From positions 57,445,408 to 57,509,407 of the forward strand of contig OY821521.1 in the NCBI GenBank assembly GCA_963682025.1: a stretch of 64,000 bases of DNA. The letters are read 5' to 3'. The stretch is from Cordilura impudica. Its lineage: Eukaryota > Arthropoda > Insecta > Diptera > Scathophagidae. The position numbers and the translations under genes were made by a program. Below are positions 1 to 11,508 of the stretch, piece by piece (the first letter of the stretch is position 1; every line of letters starts with the position of its first letter). The notes below the pieces were generated by a model that saw only the letters and a list, made by a program, of their open reading frames with translations, did no database searches and was not told the DNA's origin.

Positions 1-559
1 AAAAATGGAAACGTATTTTAAACCCCCCATTGCTTTATTTAATATCGGTCGATATTTACATTTTATAGCGACTATTAAAGGCTGAAGTCCCACCTATCAA
101 GCAGAAAAACCGCACATAAGAATTCCAATCCCATCAAAAGTTATAGATTTTTGACCGCCTTCTCGTGAAATGGTCCATTGTATGGCGTATGGATTTTATG
201 AAAGCTTGTTAAGTTTGTATAAAATGTTGTCTTTGGACCTTTTTTGTACGGCTGATAAATTCGGAGATCTAAGCATAATATGAACTAAGTCCCGAAATGA
301 CCTCCGTTTTGTGAAACGTTTGAACGCACATTAAAAATAAAAATTTTGTTCCAAATTTGAGTTGAATAAAAAATGTTTTATTTTATTTTTATTATACAAA
401 TATATACATAGATTTTCAATAGTATACACCTTTCCTAAATATATCTCTGGATCATATAAAAAAATTATTAAAATAAGGGTCCAAATGAACCGTCCGACAC
501 GCTGGATTTGCCCATATATCATTAATAACACTGTGCTCGAATTTGACATTTTTTTTTTC
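1..559. other. Unassigned AT-rich DNA
   Basis: I see no credible coding region, repeat terminus or RNA gene here. Short open frames lie in AT-rich sequence and carry no recognisable motif. The stretch ends in a T-run that abuts the left inverted repeat of element T. Confidence 0.5.
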
Positions 560-1892
560 GTAACAAGCTAGGCACCCTGCTGGTAAAGCTAATTCGCGTA
601 CGCTGAATTCAATAGTGATAGCGGTTTTTCGAAGTTAGCGCTCATATTCGCGATATTCGCGATTTAAAATTTCAATAATAAAGCACCAAAAAACTATATT
701 TTTTATATTGTTGAGATCATTTTTGAATTTTAATCAATCCAACTTTGTTAAATACATTTTCTGTCAATTGTTTTCGCGGGAAAATTTTTTTCCCAGATTT
801 TTTTTTATTTTATTCATTATTTATTCATAATTTTCAAGCATTTCTTCTTGTAAGTTCCAGCAAATATCACCTAACAGAGAATCCAAGTTTTTACCACTGT
901 ACCAGTGTTCTAGTCTAGCCGTCACTTGATGGAATCTCTCCCCATGCTCATCAGACTCAGCTGGTGATTGTTCAGCAAACTTGTTGACATGAGAATGCAA
1001 AAAATGGACTTTAAGAGACATTTTTACATTAATACGGTGAAAAGCAGAAATCATTTTTTCTATATAAATACGCCAATCATCAGCTTGATTAACACCTAGA
1101 ACACTGTCAATAACCCCTTTTACACAGTTCCATGCCTCAAGCTCTTCAATACTAAGTGCATCTTCAAATAACTTGTCCTTCATCAAGCGACAGATGTCCG
1201 GTCCATTAAGTATTCCTTTAAAAAACGCAAAATAAATTAAAATTTCTAAGATATTAGTATGGAATAATCTAACACAAACTTAGCTCGTTAAACGCCTTTT
1301 CAGTCGGACTAAACACCTTAATGAAGTTTTTCACAATCCCTAGTTGGATATGTAGCGGGGGTAACAATACTTTATCAATTGATACAAGTGGATTTTCAAC
1401 AATGTTATTCACTCGTAATTTAGCTATTTCACGTTGAGGCCAGTCCTGCTTTTCGTACTGATCACCTCTATATCGGGTATCCCATAAACACATGAAGCAC
1501 ATATTTTTAGTGTAACCCGTTTGCATACCTCTTAAAAGAGCTATCACTTTTAAGTATACAAGTGTAATAGTTTATTTCCAATAACAATAAACTTTTTCAC
1601 TTCAACAGGCAGAATGCAGATGCAAAGGGGGACTGCGGTAAGTCGAAAACAAATGCGACACAAAGAGGATCGCCAACTAAATTTCATATGTAAAAATATA
1701 ATGGCCTATGATCATGAGCAAAAACAATTATGATGATCACACAAACATAATGACATAGAATACACTGGCGGACATAATTTAGTTTTAAATCACGAATATC
1801 GCGAATATGAGCGCTAACTTTGAAAAACGGCTATCGCCATTGAATTCAGAGTACGCGAATTAGCTTTACCAGTAGGGTGCCCAGCTTGTTAC
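560..1892 (-). mobile_element. Element T: ~110-bp TIR DNA transposon with decayed gene
   Basis: The two ends are inverted copies of each other over about 110 bp (560-669 and 1783-1892), starting GTAACAAGCTRGGCACCCT and including CGCGATATTCGCGA-type palindromes. They differ at about ten positions. Between them a minus-strand transposase-like gene relic survives (821-1547). At 1.33 kb the element is probably internally deleted compared with a full-length relative. No target-site duplication is evident, because the left flank is a T-run. The TIRs and internal gene make a cut-and-paste DNA transposon the best reading; I cannot name the superfamily. Confidence 0.75.
821..1547 (-). pseudogene. Transposon-associated protein relic (SDEHGERFHQ family)
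   Basis: Two minus-strand pieces are open: 1269-1547 (92 codons) and 821-1186 (121 codons), separated by about 80 bp with frame disruption. The upstream piece carries GMQTGYTKNMCFMCLWDTRY and LLPPLHIQLGIVKNF. The downstream piece carries EELEAWNCVKGV, MSLKVHFLHSHV and SDEHGERFHQ. From memory this motif order (C..CLWD, then PPLHIKLG, then SDEqGERFHQD) recurs in many uncharacterised arthropod proteins that look transposon-derived. The catalytic function is not established for me. N- and C-terminal parts are missing, and the location between long TIRs supports a transposase-type role. It is a pseudogene by fragmentation. Confidence 0.6.
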
Positions 1893-2121
1893 AATTTGCG
1901 ACTAGCACAGTGTAATTAAACAAACAAAAATGTAATTGTATGTGTTTACAAAAACACCAAAATACCTAAAATTTTTGCAATAATCTTATTTGATTTAAAC
2001 ATTATTATAAAAACCTAGCCATGATAATGTGAAATCTAGGCTTTTTTATTTCTTAGTATTAACATACATGGTCAAAGATTCGACACAGCCGAACTTAATA
2101 CTCTTACCTTATTATACCCTA

Positions 2122-2678
2122 CTAGCCGATTCCAGCGCTAGAAATTCGAGTGCAATTTCTAGGGATCTTTAGTTTTGAACTTAGCCAATTGACAAACCAA
2201 CACTTTTACGGTTTATTATTATTGTGAATGAAGATAACAAACTCATTAACAAATACATTAACAAATATAATAAAACACACATAGCATATGTATAATTATA
2301 CCCTATACCACTATGTGGTTTGGGTATAATGACTTTGTGCTGCTGTTTGTAACTACCAAAAATATTTGACCTATTTATTATACCGATCGAATCAGAATCA
2401 CTTTCTGATTCGATTTAGCGATGTCCGTCTGTGTGTCCATGTAAAGCTTGTAATCAAACTGCAGGTTGCAAATATGAATATATTTTTAAGAAATTTGGTA
2501 CATAAACTTTTATTGGCCATGGGATGAACGCTATTGAAAAAAATTTACAAAGCTGTAAATCTGCAAAACGGCTAAAAAGAAATACCTTTCAAATAATATA
2601 CGTCTGGTCAAAATCGGAATAAAACGGTAGAATAAAACATCGGTCACAAGAAATCACCTAGCCTATTAATATTATAGA
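2122..2678 (-). mobile_element. B1: Helitron-like element, B' subfamily, split by A1
   Basis: In minus orientation the copy starts TCTATAATATTAATAGG near 2678 and ends in a hairpin and CTAG at 2122. Its middle (2298-2540) is replaced by A-family sequence, after which the B sequence resumes at the TCTGCAAAACGGCT segment. The motif attattattgtgaatgaaga marks a subfamily shared with B4, B9 and B11. It abuts A2 directly. Confidence 0.8.
2298..2540 (-). mobile_element. A1: truncated mini-me/DINE-1-like fragment inside B1
   Basis: This begins with the family A terminus (TATACCCTATACCACTATG) and runs through the GTCCGTCTGTGTGTCC block to the GGATGAACGCTATTGAA segment, then stops abruptly in B sequence. 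About a third of an A element is present. Confidence 0.8.
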
Positions 2679-3458
2679 TACCACTATGTGGTTTGGGTAT
2701 AACGCCTTTATGCTGCTGTTTGTAACTACCAAAAATACTTGACCTAGACTCATCTTTTATAATACCGATCGACTCAGAATCACTTTCTGAATCGATTTAG
2801 CAATGTCCGTCCGCCTGTCCATACGTCCGTCCGTCCGTCTGTGTGCCCATGCAAACTTTTTAATCAAACTGCAGGTGATGAAATTTGGTATATAAGCTTT
2901 TATCGGTCATAGAATGAACGCAATTGAAATTCGTGAAATTCGGTCCATGTTCATACGTAGTCCCCATACAAATGACCCCTAGAAATCGACATAAATTGTT
3001 ATAAGATCCAAATTTTCATATAGATCTCAGTCAAATTGGTTGTGTATATGTTTATTATATCCATTAATCAGTAGTCCAAAAATAATCCCTATAGGACAAT
3101 TGTTAGTCATAGGCCTCATAGAGAGCTGCTTCCCGGTCTTCACTTAAATCTATCAAAAATAAAAAGATTTTTCTCAAATTTGGTTTGTATATACTTTTCC
3201 AAAATATAAGTGATTTTACCAAATATGGTCAGGATCGGTCCATATTTCGACCTAGTCCCCATATAAAAATAACATCCGATATGAACTTTTTCATATCTGC
3301 AGCCAAACAAAACTAATAACAATGCCACTCAGATTTGGTTTATGCTTTTTTTCTATATCGAGTTGGTTGGCCCAATAGGGACCAATATATAGGGCTCTAA
3401 ACCATGGTATAGGGTGTCATATAGTCGGGCTAGACCGACTAAAATTTCTTACTTGTTT
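2678..3458 (-). mobile_element. A2: mini-me/DINE-1-like element, near full length
   Basis: Family A is defined by comparing copies in this window. One end is AAACAAGTAAGAAA followed by a palindrome AGTCGGTCTAGACCGACT. The other end is CCACATAGTGGTATAGGGTATAAA. An internal (GGAC)n microsatellite lies about 180 bp from that end. There is no coding capacity. A GTCC/GTCY microsatellite within a short dispersed dipteran element is the hallmark of mini-me elements, which are related to DINE-1 and Helentron-derived HINEs. Assignment to that group is inference. A2 follows B1 with no intervening sequence. Confidence 0.8.
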
Positions 3459-4934
3459 CATATAAAAAGAAAATGTAAAAGTTTTTTTTTTATAACTTCA
3501 ATAAAGAATTCTTACAAATTTTTAATATATTGAGTTATAACAACCAGATAAATAAAAATATTATTTTTTTTATATCCATGCCTTAATAAGTATAATATAT
3601 AAAATTTAGTTTCTAAAGAATGAACAAACTTAAGATAATATTTTTTTAGTTGTGCTAGATTTTTTCTTTATCGATTTTAAACAAAAAAATTGTGTTTATT
3701 CCTAGATGTTGCTATGAAGATTTTATATTTTGCAAAATGGTGTTTATTTTTATTTAAAGTTTGTTTCTTTTTCTTCTTATTCTTCTTCTTCTTCTTTATT
3801 TTCTTGGTATTTTTTTCATTAAGTTATGCAAATTCTATTATAGACTTTCTAATTCACAAACACGTATCATTATGTACAAATGTACCACTACACGTACTCG
3901 TAGTATTAAACGAAAATAAAAATCTAAATAAATATTTCACACCAAAAATAGAGAACAAAGATTGGTGGTCGTTACAGTGGCTCTTAAAGCGATGGTAGGA
4001 ATTTTTAAACAATATATTTTAATACAAAATAATCAGCGTTTGTGAAACTCTGAATAATGTTCACGTAATTCGCGAATAATACCAACAATTTGAGTGTTGT
4101 TAAGCAAGGAAATACCAAAAGCTGCAAAAAAAAATGAAAGCGAAATTGAAAACCATGTTTTATAATTTTTTTTCTTATTTTATTTTTTTTTTGTTGAGCA
4201 AATTGTATTCATACTTTCTTGATAATCACACATTTATTCTATATATAGAGACTGAGACTTATGTATGTTCATATGTCAGTAATATTGCTAACAAGCTTTG
4301 GAGGTGTCTTAAAAAAAAATGTAAATATTTATATATAAAAAATATTCAATTCATATGTAAACGAAATTACTTAAATCCAAAAAAAAAACAAATGTCTGAC
4401 TTTTTATTTGCTGTTACTGTTTTTGTTTCTAAGCAGCTCTTTATATTGCTTTCGCTTTCAATATCGATGTGTCTTTTCTGGCATAAGAATTCTAAAGATT
4501 GAAGAATAATGTATTTCATTCATTAATTATGTTAGAAAATAAATAAATTCCATAGTGAATTTGTTTAAAAAAATTAACAAAAACGATTACAAAGCCAGCA
4601 AACCAATAGCACCAAAAGAAGTGAAGTGCCGCTGTTCCGTTTCTGTGGGAAGTTATTTTATAGAACTTCTAAAAATGTCAACAATAGATTAAAGCTCTTC
4701 CACATCAAGTGATTAAGAATACACAATACTTTAACAATTAACAGTAATTATTGGAAAGTTCATCTATACAAAAAAAAAAAAATAAACAAAAAATATGATA
4801 GCCGTTGAAAAATAATTTAATCAGAAATTGTTATTTTACATTCAGTGATAATAAAATTCTCTAGTATTTATGTTAAAATATAAGTAAGGCGTTGTTTATA
4901 GTCCGATAAAACTTGAAATTTAAAATAATTTAAT
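3459..4934. other. AT-rich unassigned DNA with a TTC-rich tract
   Basis: A TTCTTC-rich low-complexity tract lies at about 3764-3805. The open frames at 3690-3998 and 4134-4502 encode mainly F, K, Y and L from low-complexity sequence and show no domain, so I do not call genes. No repeat shared with the rest of the window was recognised. Confidence 0.45.
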
Positions 4935-5220
4935 TTTAATGATTGAGTTTGAAATTTATTCAGGCTCAAGAACAAATGTTTTTACTTTAAATAAAGCAAA
5001 AACATTGGCACATTTGTTTCAAAAAATTGAACTATAATCTGCATGACAGGTTATGCAGCTGTTTCAGGAAGAATCACCAACCCTCATCAGTCAGTGCTAA
5101 TGTTTTTGCTTTATTTAAAGTAAAAACATTTGATCTAGAGCCTGAATAATTTCAAACTCAATCATTAAAAGGATAAATATCGAAAATAAGCTTTTTTATT
5201 TTCATAAAAAATAATAATTC
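4935..5220 (-). mobile_element. H1: short foldback-type element with long inverted ends
   Basis: Inverted arms of about 70 bp (4935-5005 and 5098-5168) share AATGATTGAGTTTGAAAT, a GGCTC segment and a TTTTTACTTTAAATAAAGCA segment. The loop is about 90 bp. The right flank, up to about 5220, matches in inverse orientation the left flank of H2 and H3 (TCTTATTTTCGATCTTTATC). The true element therefore probably extends past the arms on that side. It is non-coding. Confidence 0.7.
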
Positions 5221-5245
5221 AAAAAAAAATTTAATTTTAATAAAA

Positions 5246-6042
5246 AACAAGTAAGAAAATTATAGTCGGTCTAGACCGACTATACGATACCCTATACCAT
5301 GCGTTTAGATACCCTATCTCTCAGGCCCAACTAACTGGATATAGAAAATAGGCATAAACCAAATTTGAGTGGGATTTTTATTAATTTTTTCGGCTGCAGA
5401 TATGAAAAAGTTCATATCGGATGCTATATCTATATGGGGACTTGGCCCAAAAATGGACCGGTCCTGGCCACGTTTGGTAAAGTCTCTTGTATTGTGCAAA
5501 AATATATACAAACATAATTTGAGAAGAATCAGTGCAATATTTTTGTTTTTTGATAGATTTAAGTGAAGATCGGGAAGCAGCTCTATGTGGGGCCTATGAC
5601 TAAGAATTGTCCCATAGGGATTATTTTTGGATTACTGATTAATGGATGTAATAAACACATACAAACCAATTTGACTAAGATTTATATGATAATTTGGATC
5701 TTATGGTAATTTACATTGATTTCATAAGGGTCATTTGTATAGGAGCTAGGTCTGAACATGCACCGATTATCACCAATTTCAATAGCGTTCATCCTATGTC
5801 CGATGGCAGCTTACGTACCAAATTTCATCAAAATATATTCATATTTGCGACCTGCAGTTTGATTACAAGCTTTACATGAACACACAGACGGACGGACGGA
5901 CGGACATCGTTAAATCAAATCAGATAGTGATTCTGATTCGATCGGTAAAATTAAAGATGGGTGTAGGTCAAATATTTTTGGTTGTTACAAACAGCAGCAC
6001 AAAGTCATTATACCCAAACCACATAGTGGTATAGGGTATAAA
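5246..6042 (+). mobile_element. A3: full-length mini-me/DINE-1-like element
   Basis: Both termini are present: AAACAAGTAAGAAA plus the 24-bp perfect palindrome at the left, and GGTATAGGGTATAAA at the right. Four CGGA units follow CACACAGA near 5885. It abuts the 3' terminus of C1 within a few bases, so one probably inserted at the edge of the other. Confidence 0.85.
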
Positions 6043-6045
6043 AAC

Positions 6046-7515
6046 CACGTGCGTCCGATCACAGAGGAGATATGTAAAGATCTAGTAATTAAAGATTTTT
6101 TATGGCACTTCTTTAAAATTAAACAGAAAGCGTCATCTTTTTATCACTTATAGCAATCAACTGCTGAAGGTCTACTAATATAAAAATATTTATTATTATT
6201 TATTATTTTAACTGGTTAATTTTTAATTTTTAATTTTTTAATAATTAATTTTTAATTTTTTTTTTCTTTTTTCCTTTTTATTTTTTTTTTCATTTTCCAT
6301 TTTTATTTTTCATTTTTTATTTTTCATTTTTTATTTCTTATTTTTCATTTTTTCTATTTCATTTTGCATATCTTATTTTTTCATTTTTTGTATTTCATTT
6401 TTTATTTTTCATTTTCCATTTCTTATTTTTCATTTTTTGTATTTCATTTTTAATTTTTTATTTTTCATTTTTTATTTTTCATTTCTTATTTTTCGTTTTC
6501 TGTTTTTCATTTTTTATTTTTCATATTCAATTTTTTATTTTCCATTTTTCATTCTTTATTTTTCATTCTTAGTTTTTAATTTTTCGTTTTTAACTTTTCA
6601 TATTTAATTTTATTTTTTAATTTTTTTTTTCATTTTTCTTTTTTATTTTTCATTTTTCACTTTTCATTTTGCATTTTTAATTTTTTATTTTTCATTTTTT
6701 ATTTTTCATTTTTTATTTTTCATTTTTCATTTTTCATTTTTTATTTCTCATTTTTAATTTCTTATTTTTAATTTTTTATTTTTCACTTTTTATTTTTCAT
6801 TTCTCATTTTTAATTTTTCGTTTTTCATTTTTATTTTTCATGTTTTATTTTTAATTTTTCATTTTTTTATTTTTTATTCTTCATTTTTTATTTTTCATTT
6901 CTTATTTTTCATTTTTTCTATTTCATTTTTCATTTTTTATTTGTCATTTTTCATTTCTTATTTTTCATTTTTTGTTTTTCATTTTTCATTTTTTGTTTTT
7001 CATATTCCATTTTTTATTTTGCATTTTTCATTCTTTATTTTTCATTCTTAGTTTTTAATTTTTCGTTTTTCACTTTTTCATATTTAATTTTTAATTTTAA
7101 TTTTTCATTTTTTTTCATTTTTCATTTTTATTTTTCATTTTTCACTTTTCCTTTTGTATTTTTAATTTTTTATTTCTCATTTTTTATTTTTCATTTTTCG
7201 GTTTTCATTTTTCGGTTTCCATTTTTTATTTTTCATTTTTTATTTTTAATTTTTTATTTCTCATTTTTTATTTTTCATTTTTTATTTTTCATTTTTTATT
7301 TCTCATTTTTCACTATTCATTTTGTATTTTTCATTTTTTATTTCTCATTTTTTATTTTTCATTTTTCGGTTTTCATTTTTCATTTTTTATTTTTAATTTT
7401 TTATTTTTCATTTTTCATTTTTTATTTCTCATTTTTTATTTTTCATTTTTTATTTTTAATTTTTTATTTTTCATTTTTTATTTTCCGGTTTTCGTTTTTA
7501 ATTTTTTATTTTTCA
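6046..7515 (-). mobile_element. C1: foldback-like C element with giant T-rich array
   Basis: The element's 3' end is at 6046: GTCCGATCACAGAGG, then the GATATGTAAAGATCTAGTAA hairpin variant, then the conserved 180-bp tail. From about 6225 to 7515 the body is an irregular array of ATTTTTCATTTTTT and TTTTTATTTTTC units. The opposite terminus (GATGTGTAAACATCTATACG) is absent, so the copy is truncated at about 7515. The T-rich strand of the array is almost devoid of G. Confidence 0.75.
6225..7515. repeat. (ATTTTTCATTTTTT)n low-complexity array inside C1
   Basis: About 1.3 kb of degenerate 6-14-nt units built from ATTTTT and CATTTTT, with strong strand asymmetry (T, A and C on the plus strand, few G). 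The same array type in opposite orientation fills C2 and C4, whereas C5 lacks it. Confidence 0.9.
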
Positions 7516-9300
7516 AAACATACCGTTGGAAAGGTTAATTTGTCTAGTTTTTCAGTATACATTTAACTTTTAAGGTTTTCTGAACCCTTACACACTGATA
7601 GGAAAAAATTCAAATTAATGCATATGCAAAAAATTGAAAAACCGTTGTCTTGAGTTACAAAACTTTTTTTGTTTTTGATAGATATCCCACTCGCATCCCA
7701 CTATGCTACCAAAAAGCTAAGAAAAAAAAACCTAATCTTTCTTATGAGCAAAAATGGGCATTAAAAAAAATCAAAAAAATTTTTGATTTTGAAAAAAAGG
7801 GAAAGAATTCTTTTTTTATTTTTTAAATTTTTTTTCCGAAAGATTGAAGGAATAGTTATTTAAACTATTTTGGACAAATTTTGCTAAAAACTTACGTGGA
7901 TGAGAAAAACACCTGTTTGTCCAAAATGTCAAATTTTGGCTCCCTCTAACTCAGAGAGTTCTTGACCAATCTTGTTGAAAAGTTGTGTCTGAGCTACTAT
8001 CCAATAGGACTATCCCGATCGGAAGACATCGGTTTCAAAAGTAGGGCTACTTGACATGAAACGCCCCATATATATAACGTACTTGAATAAAATATATGTG
8101 ATATACGGGTTCTCAGAGGTGTTATCTGTATCGACCTGAACATACTATTGAATTCATCGTTCTTTCTATGGCTGAAAAAATCTTACATAGAAAAAAAATT
8201 TGAATATTTTTGACCTGTACTTTACTGGGTGTCCACAGACATAAAAACGGACAGATGGATGGGATGCGAATAGTAAAACTTCACCAAATCGATTAGGAAA
8301 GTATTACTGAGTCGATCGATATAATAAAGACTGGGTCTAGTTAAAATATGTTTGAAAGATATAAACATCAGACAAACACATTATATCTTGACCACAAATA
8401 GTTTAAAAATGTCCCTTAAATTTCAACTAAACAAATGAATATCACATTTTACAAACATAAGCTTTAAATAAGAAACCACCATCATCGTTAAAATTGAGCT
8501 TAATATTCATAAAAAAAGTTTAAACATTTAAACTTTATTAGAAAAACTAAATTGCACACACTTTCAGACTTATCCCAATCTAAGTTTGATTAGCTGTAGT
8601 AATAAAAACTTATGGAAGATGTGTCACTTAATTGTGAATATAGAATAGAATTTTATTAGTTGCAATTATTCGTTAAAATTGTTATTTATTTTGGTGTCCT
8701 TTGTTTGTTTTATTTTATGGGATTTTGCTAGTGTTTTTCATTAAAACATTTATTAGGGTTTTTATTTTAAGACATAAAAAACTTGTGATTTAACGAAGAA
8801 AAATCATTTTAAAAAGGAAAGCAAAAAGGAAACTTAATCTACCATATGGCAATTATGCCAATAACTGTTATTGTATATTTTTACTATCTATGCCCTGTTT
8901 ATATGAGAACGAGGAAAACCAGTGTTATGACTTTAATATGGAGATGGTTGTTGAATAAAAAAGCAATTACTAATTTAAAATCTTTTGCAGTTCTATATTC
9001 TATATTCTATCTTCTATATTGTGGTCCCCACAGAAAGTTGCTTTCCAAACTTTACTTTAATTTATACAAATAATAATGATCTTTTATTGTACTATTAAAT
9101 ATATAAATGTGACTTAATAATCCTATTGTTTTGAAATATATTTTTTTTTAATTTGTTGTAGCCTTAATAATATTATAAATACGGCTATAAATTAAGAATT
9201 AGTTAATAATAAATTTAAATATAAAAAATGGAGTAATATTATGTTTATTGTTTAAGATATTAAACTTTGATTTTTTAATTAAGGGCACTCCTATTATAAT
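7516..9300. other. AT-rich unassigned DNA with a distant A-like remnant
   Basis: Around 8215-8350 there is a diverged A-type segment: GGACAGATGGATGGGATG, then ACTGAGTCGATCGATATAAT, then GGGTCTAGTTAAAATAT. The order matches the microsatellite-proximal part of family A, so I read it as an old relative. The rest, including a short frame at 8846-9073, shows no domain or repeat that I recognise. Confidence 0.45.
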
Positions 9301-9309
9301 GAACAAAAC

Positions 9310-9692
9310 TGTTAAACCAAATTTGAAAAAAAATTGTATGCAATATTTTTGTTTTTTGATAGACTTTAGTGAATCAACTTTATATTGGGGACATGACTAA
9401 AAATGGTACTACATGGTTTATTTTTTTGACAATTGATGGTATAATGTGGTTCGAACTGTATCAATATATATACGATAATCCGGATCTTACGCCAATTTAG
9501 TCAACCTTAGGAGTTATTTGCATGGGGAGTTATTTGCTAGGCTTGAAGATGCACCGTTTTCTACAACTTTTCATAGTGTTTGTCCTAAGGCCGATGAAAG
9601 CTTGTATACCAAACTTTATCAAAATATATTAATATCTGCGGCCAGTATTTTGATTAAAAGTTTACGGCGGACGGACAGACAGACGTACGGAT
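9310..9692 (+). mobile_element. A4: degraded mini-me/DINE-1-like fragment
   Basis: The middle of an A element is recognisable by AAATTTGA, GATAGACTTTAGTGA, the CATGGGGAG block, CAAAATATATTAATATCTGCG and GGCGGACGGACAGACAGACG. Identity to other copies is low, making it one of the oldest copies here. It ends in a T-run that abuts the 5' terminus of C2. Confidence 0.65.
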
Positions 9693-9706
9693 TTTTTTTT
9701 TTTTTT

Positions 9707-11508
9707 GATGTGTAAACATCTATACGCGCTGGGGGTAAATTTCTATTTCACAATACAATCACAAAAATAGCGTAACATGTCAGGCGTAAGACAAAATCGG
9801 TGTGACTTATGATTGTATTGGTGAAAAAATTATGATTTTTAATAACCTGTTTGAAAATGAAAAATTAAAAAAGAAAAATGAAAAATATAAAATAAAAAAT
9901 TAAAACCGAAAAATAAAAAATTAGAAATAAAAAATTAAGATAAAAAATTAAAAATAAAAATGAGGAATAAAAAATCAAAAATGAGAAAATGAAAAATGAA
10001 AAATAAAAAATTAAAAATGAAAAATATAAAATTAAAAATGGAAACTAAAAGATTAAAGATTAAAAATAAAAAATGAAAAATATAAAATGAAAAATGCAAA
10101 ATAAAAAATGAAACATAAATAATAAAAAATGAAAAATTAAAAATAAAAAATTAAAAATAAAAAATAAATAATTAAAAATAAAAAATGAAAAATAAAAAAT
10201 TCGAAATTAAAAGTTAAAAATTAAAAATTAAAAAGAAAGACGAAAGATTAAAAATAAAAAATGAAAAATAAATATTGAAAAATGAAAAATATAAAATTTA
10301 AAATAAACAAGTAAGAAAATTATAGTCGGTCTAGACCGACTATACGATACCCTATACCATTCGTTTAGATACCCTCTCTCGGGCCCAACAAACTGGATAT
10401 AGAAAATAAGCATAAACCAAATTTGAGTGGGATTTTTATTAATTTTTTCGGCTGCAGATATGAAAAAGTTCATATCGGATGCTATATCTATATGGGGACT
10501 AGGCCCAAAAATGGACCGATCCTGACCATAATTGGTAAAGTCTCTTGTATTTTGCAAAAATATATACAAACAAAATTTGAGAAGAATCAGTGCAATATTT
10601 TTCTTTTTTGATAGATTTAAGTGAAGATCGGGAAGCAGCTCTATATGGGTCTTATGACTAAGAGTTGTCCGATAGGGTTCAATTTTGGACTACTAATTAA
10701 TGGATGTAATATATACGTACAAACCCAATTTGACTAAGATTTGTATGATAATTTGGATCTTATGGTAATTTATGTCGATTTCATAGGGGTCATTTGTATG
10801 GGGGCTAGATATGAACAAGGACCGATTCTAACCAATTTCAATAGCGCTCATTCCATGGCCGATTAAAGATTAAATACCAAATTTCATCAAAATATATTCA
10901 TATTTGCGACCTGCAGTTTGATTACAAGCTTTACATGGACACACAGACGGACGGACGGACGGACGGACATCGTTAAATCGAAACAGATAGTGATTCTGAT
11001 TCGATCGGTATAATTAAAGATGGGTGTAGGTCAAATATTTTTGGTTGTTACAAACAGCAGCACAAAGTCATTATATATAAATAAAAAAAGTCATTATATA
11101 TATATAAAAATAAAAAATGAAAAATAAAATATGAAAAATATAAAATGAAAAATAAAAAATGAAAAATTAAAAATAAAAAATGAAAAATATTGAACGAAAA
11201 ATGGGAAATAACAAATGAAAAAAGAAAAACAAAAAATGAAAAATGAAAAATAAAAAATGAAAAACGTAAAATAAGAAATAAAAAACGAAAATTTAAAAAT
11301 GGAAAATTAAAAATAAATAACGAAAAATTAAAAATTAACCGGTTGAACTAATAAATAATATAAATATTTTTATATTAGCAGAGTCCCGCCCCTGCAGTTG
11401 ATTGTTATAAGCGATAAATAGATGACGCCTTCTGTTTGATTTTAAAAAAGTGACGTAAAAAATCTTTAATTACTAGATGTTTACACATCTCCCCTGTGAT
11501 CGGACTCA
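9707..11508 (+). mobile_element. C2: complete C element, split by A5
   Basis: The 5' end GATGTGTAAACATCTATACG is at 9707. The 3' end TAGATGTTTACACATCTCCC, then GATCGGACTCA, closes at about 11508. Between them lie a ~140-bp 5' unique part, an A-rich array (9850-10300 and 11100-11335) and a ~170-bp 3' unique part beginning TTAACCGGTTGAA. A5 is inserted within the array. Without A5 the element is about 1.03 kb. It is non-coding. Confidence 0.8.
10305..11073 (+). mobile_element. A5: mini-me/DINE-1-like element nested in C2
   Basis: The left terminus AAACAAGTAAGAAA with palindrome is intact, and five CGGA units are present near 10950. The right terminal ~30 bp (CCACATAGTGGTATAGGG) is lost and replaced by TATATAAATA repeats continuous with the host array. 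Confidence 0.85.

Noticed and set aside
3690..4502. Two plus-strand frames of 102 and 122 codons
   Set aside because: Composition is dominated by F, L, K and Y from TTC- and T-rich sequence; no domain and no context.
5314..5879. Similar frames such as MDLMAIYVDFIGVICMGARS recurring near 5.7, 31.6, 37.6, 54.3 kb
   Set aside because: They are translations of family A repeats; the frame breaks differently in each copy and there is no selection for protein.
6225..7515. Possible CRISPR-like or tandem satellite structure
   Set aside because: Words are irregular with no constant repeat-spacer pattern, and this is part of a C transposon.
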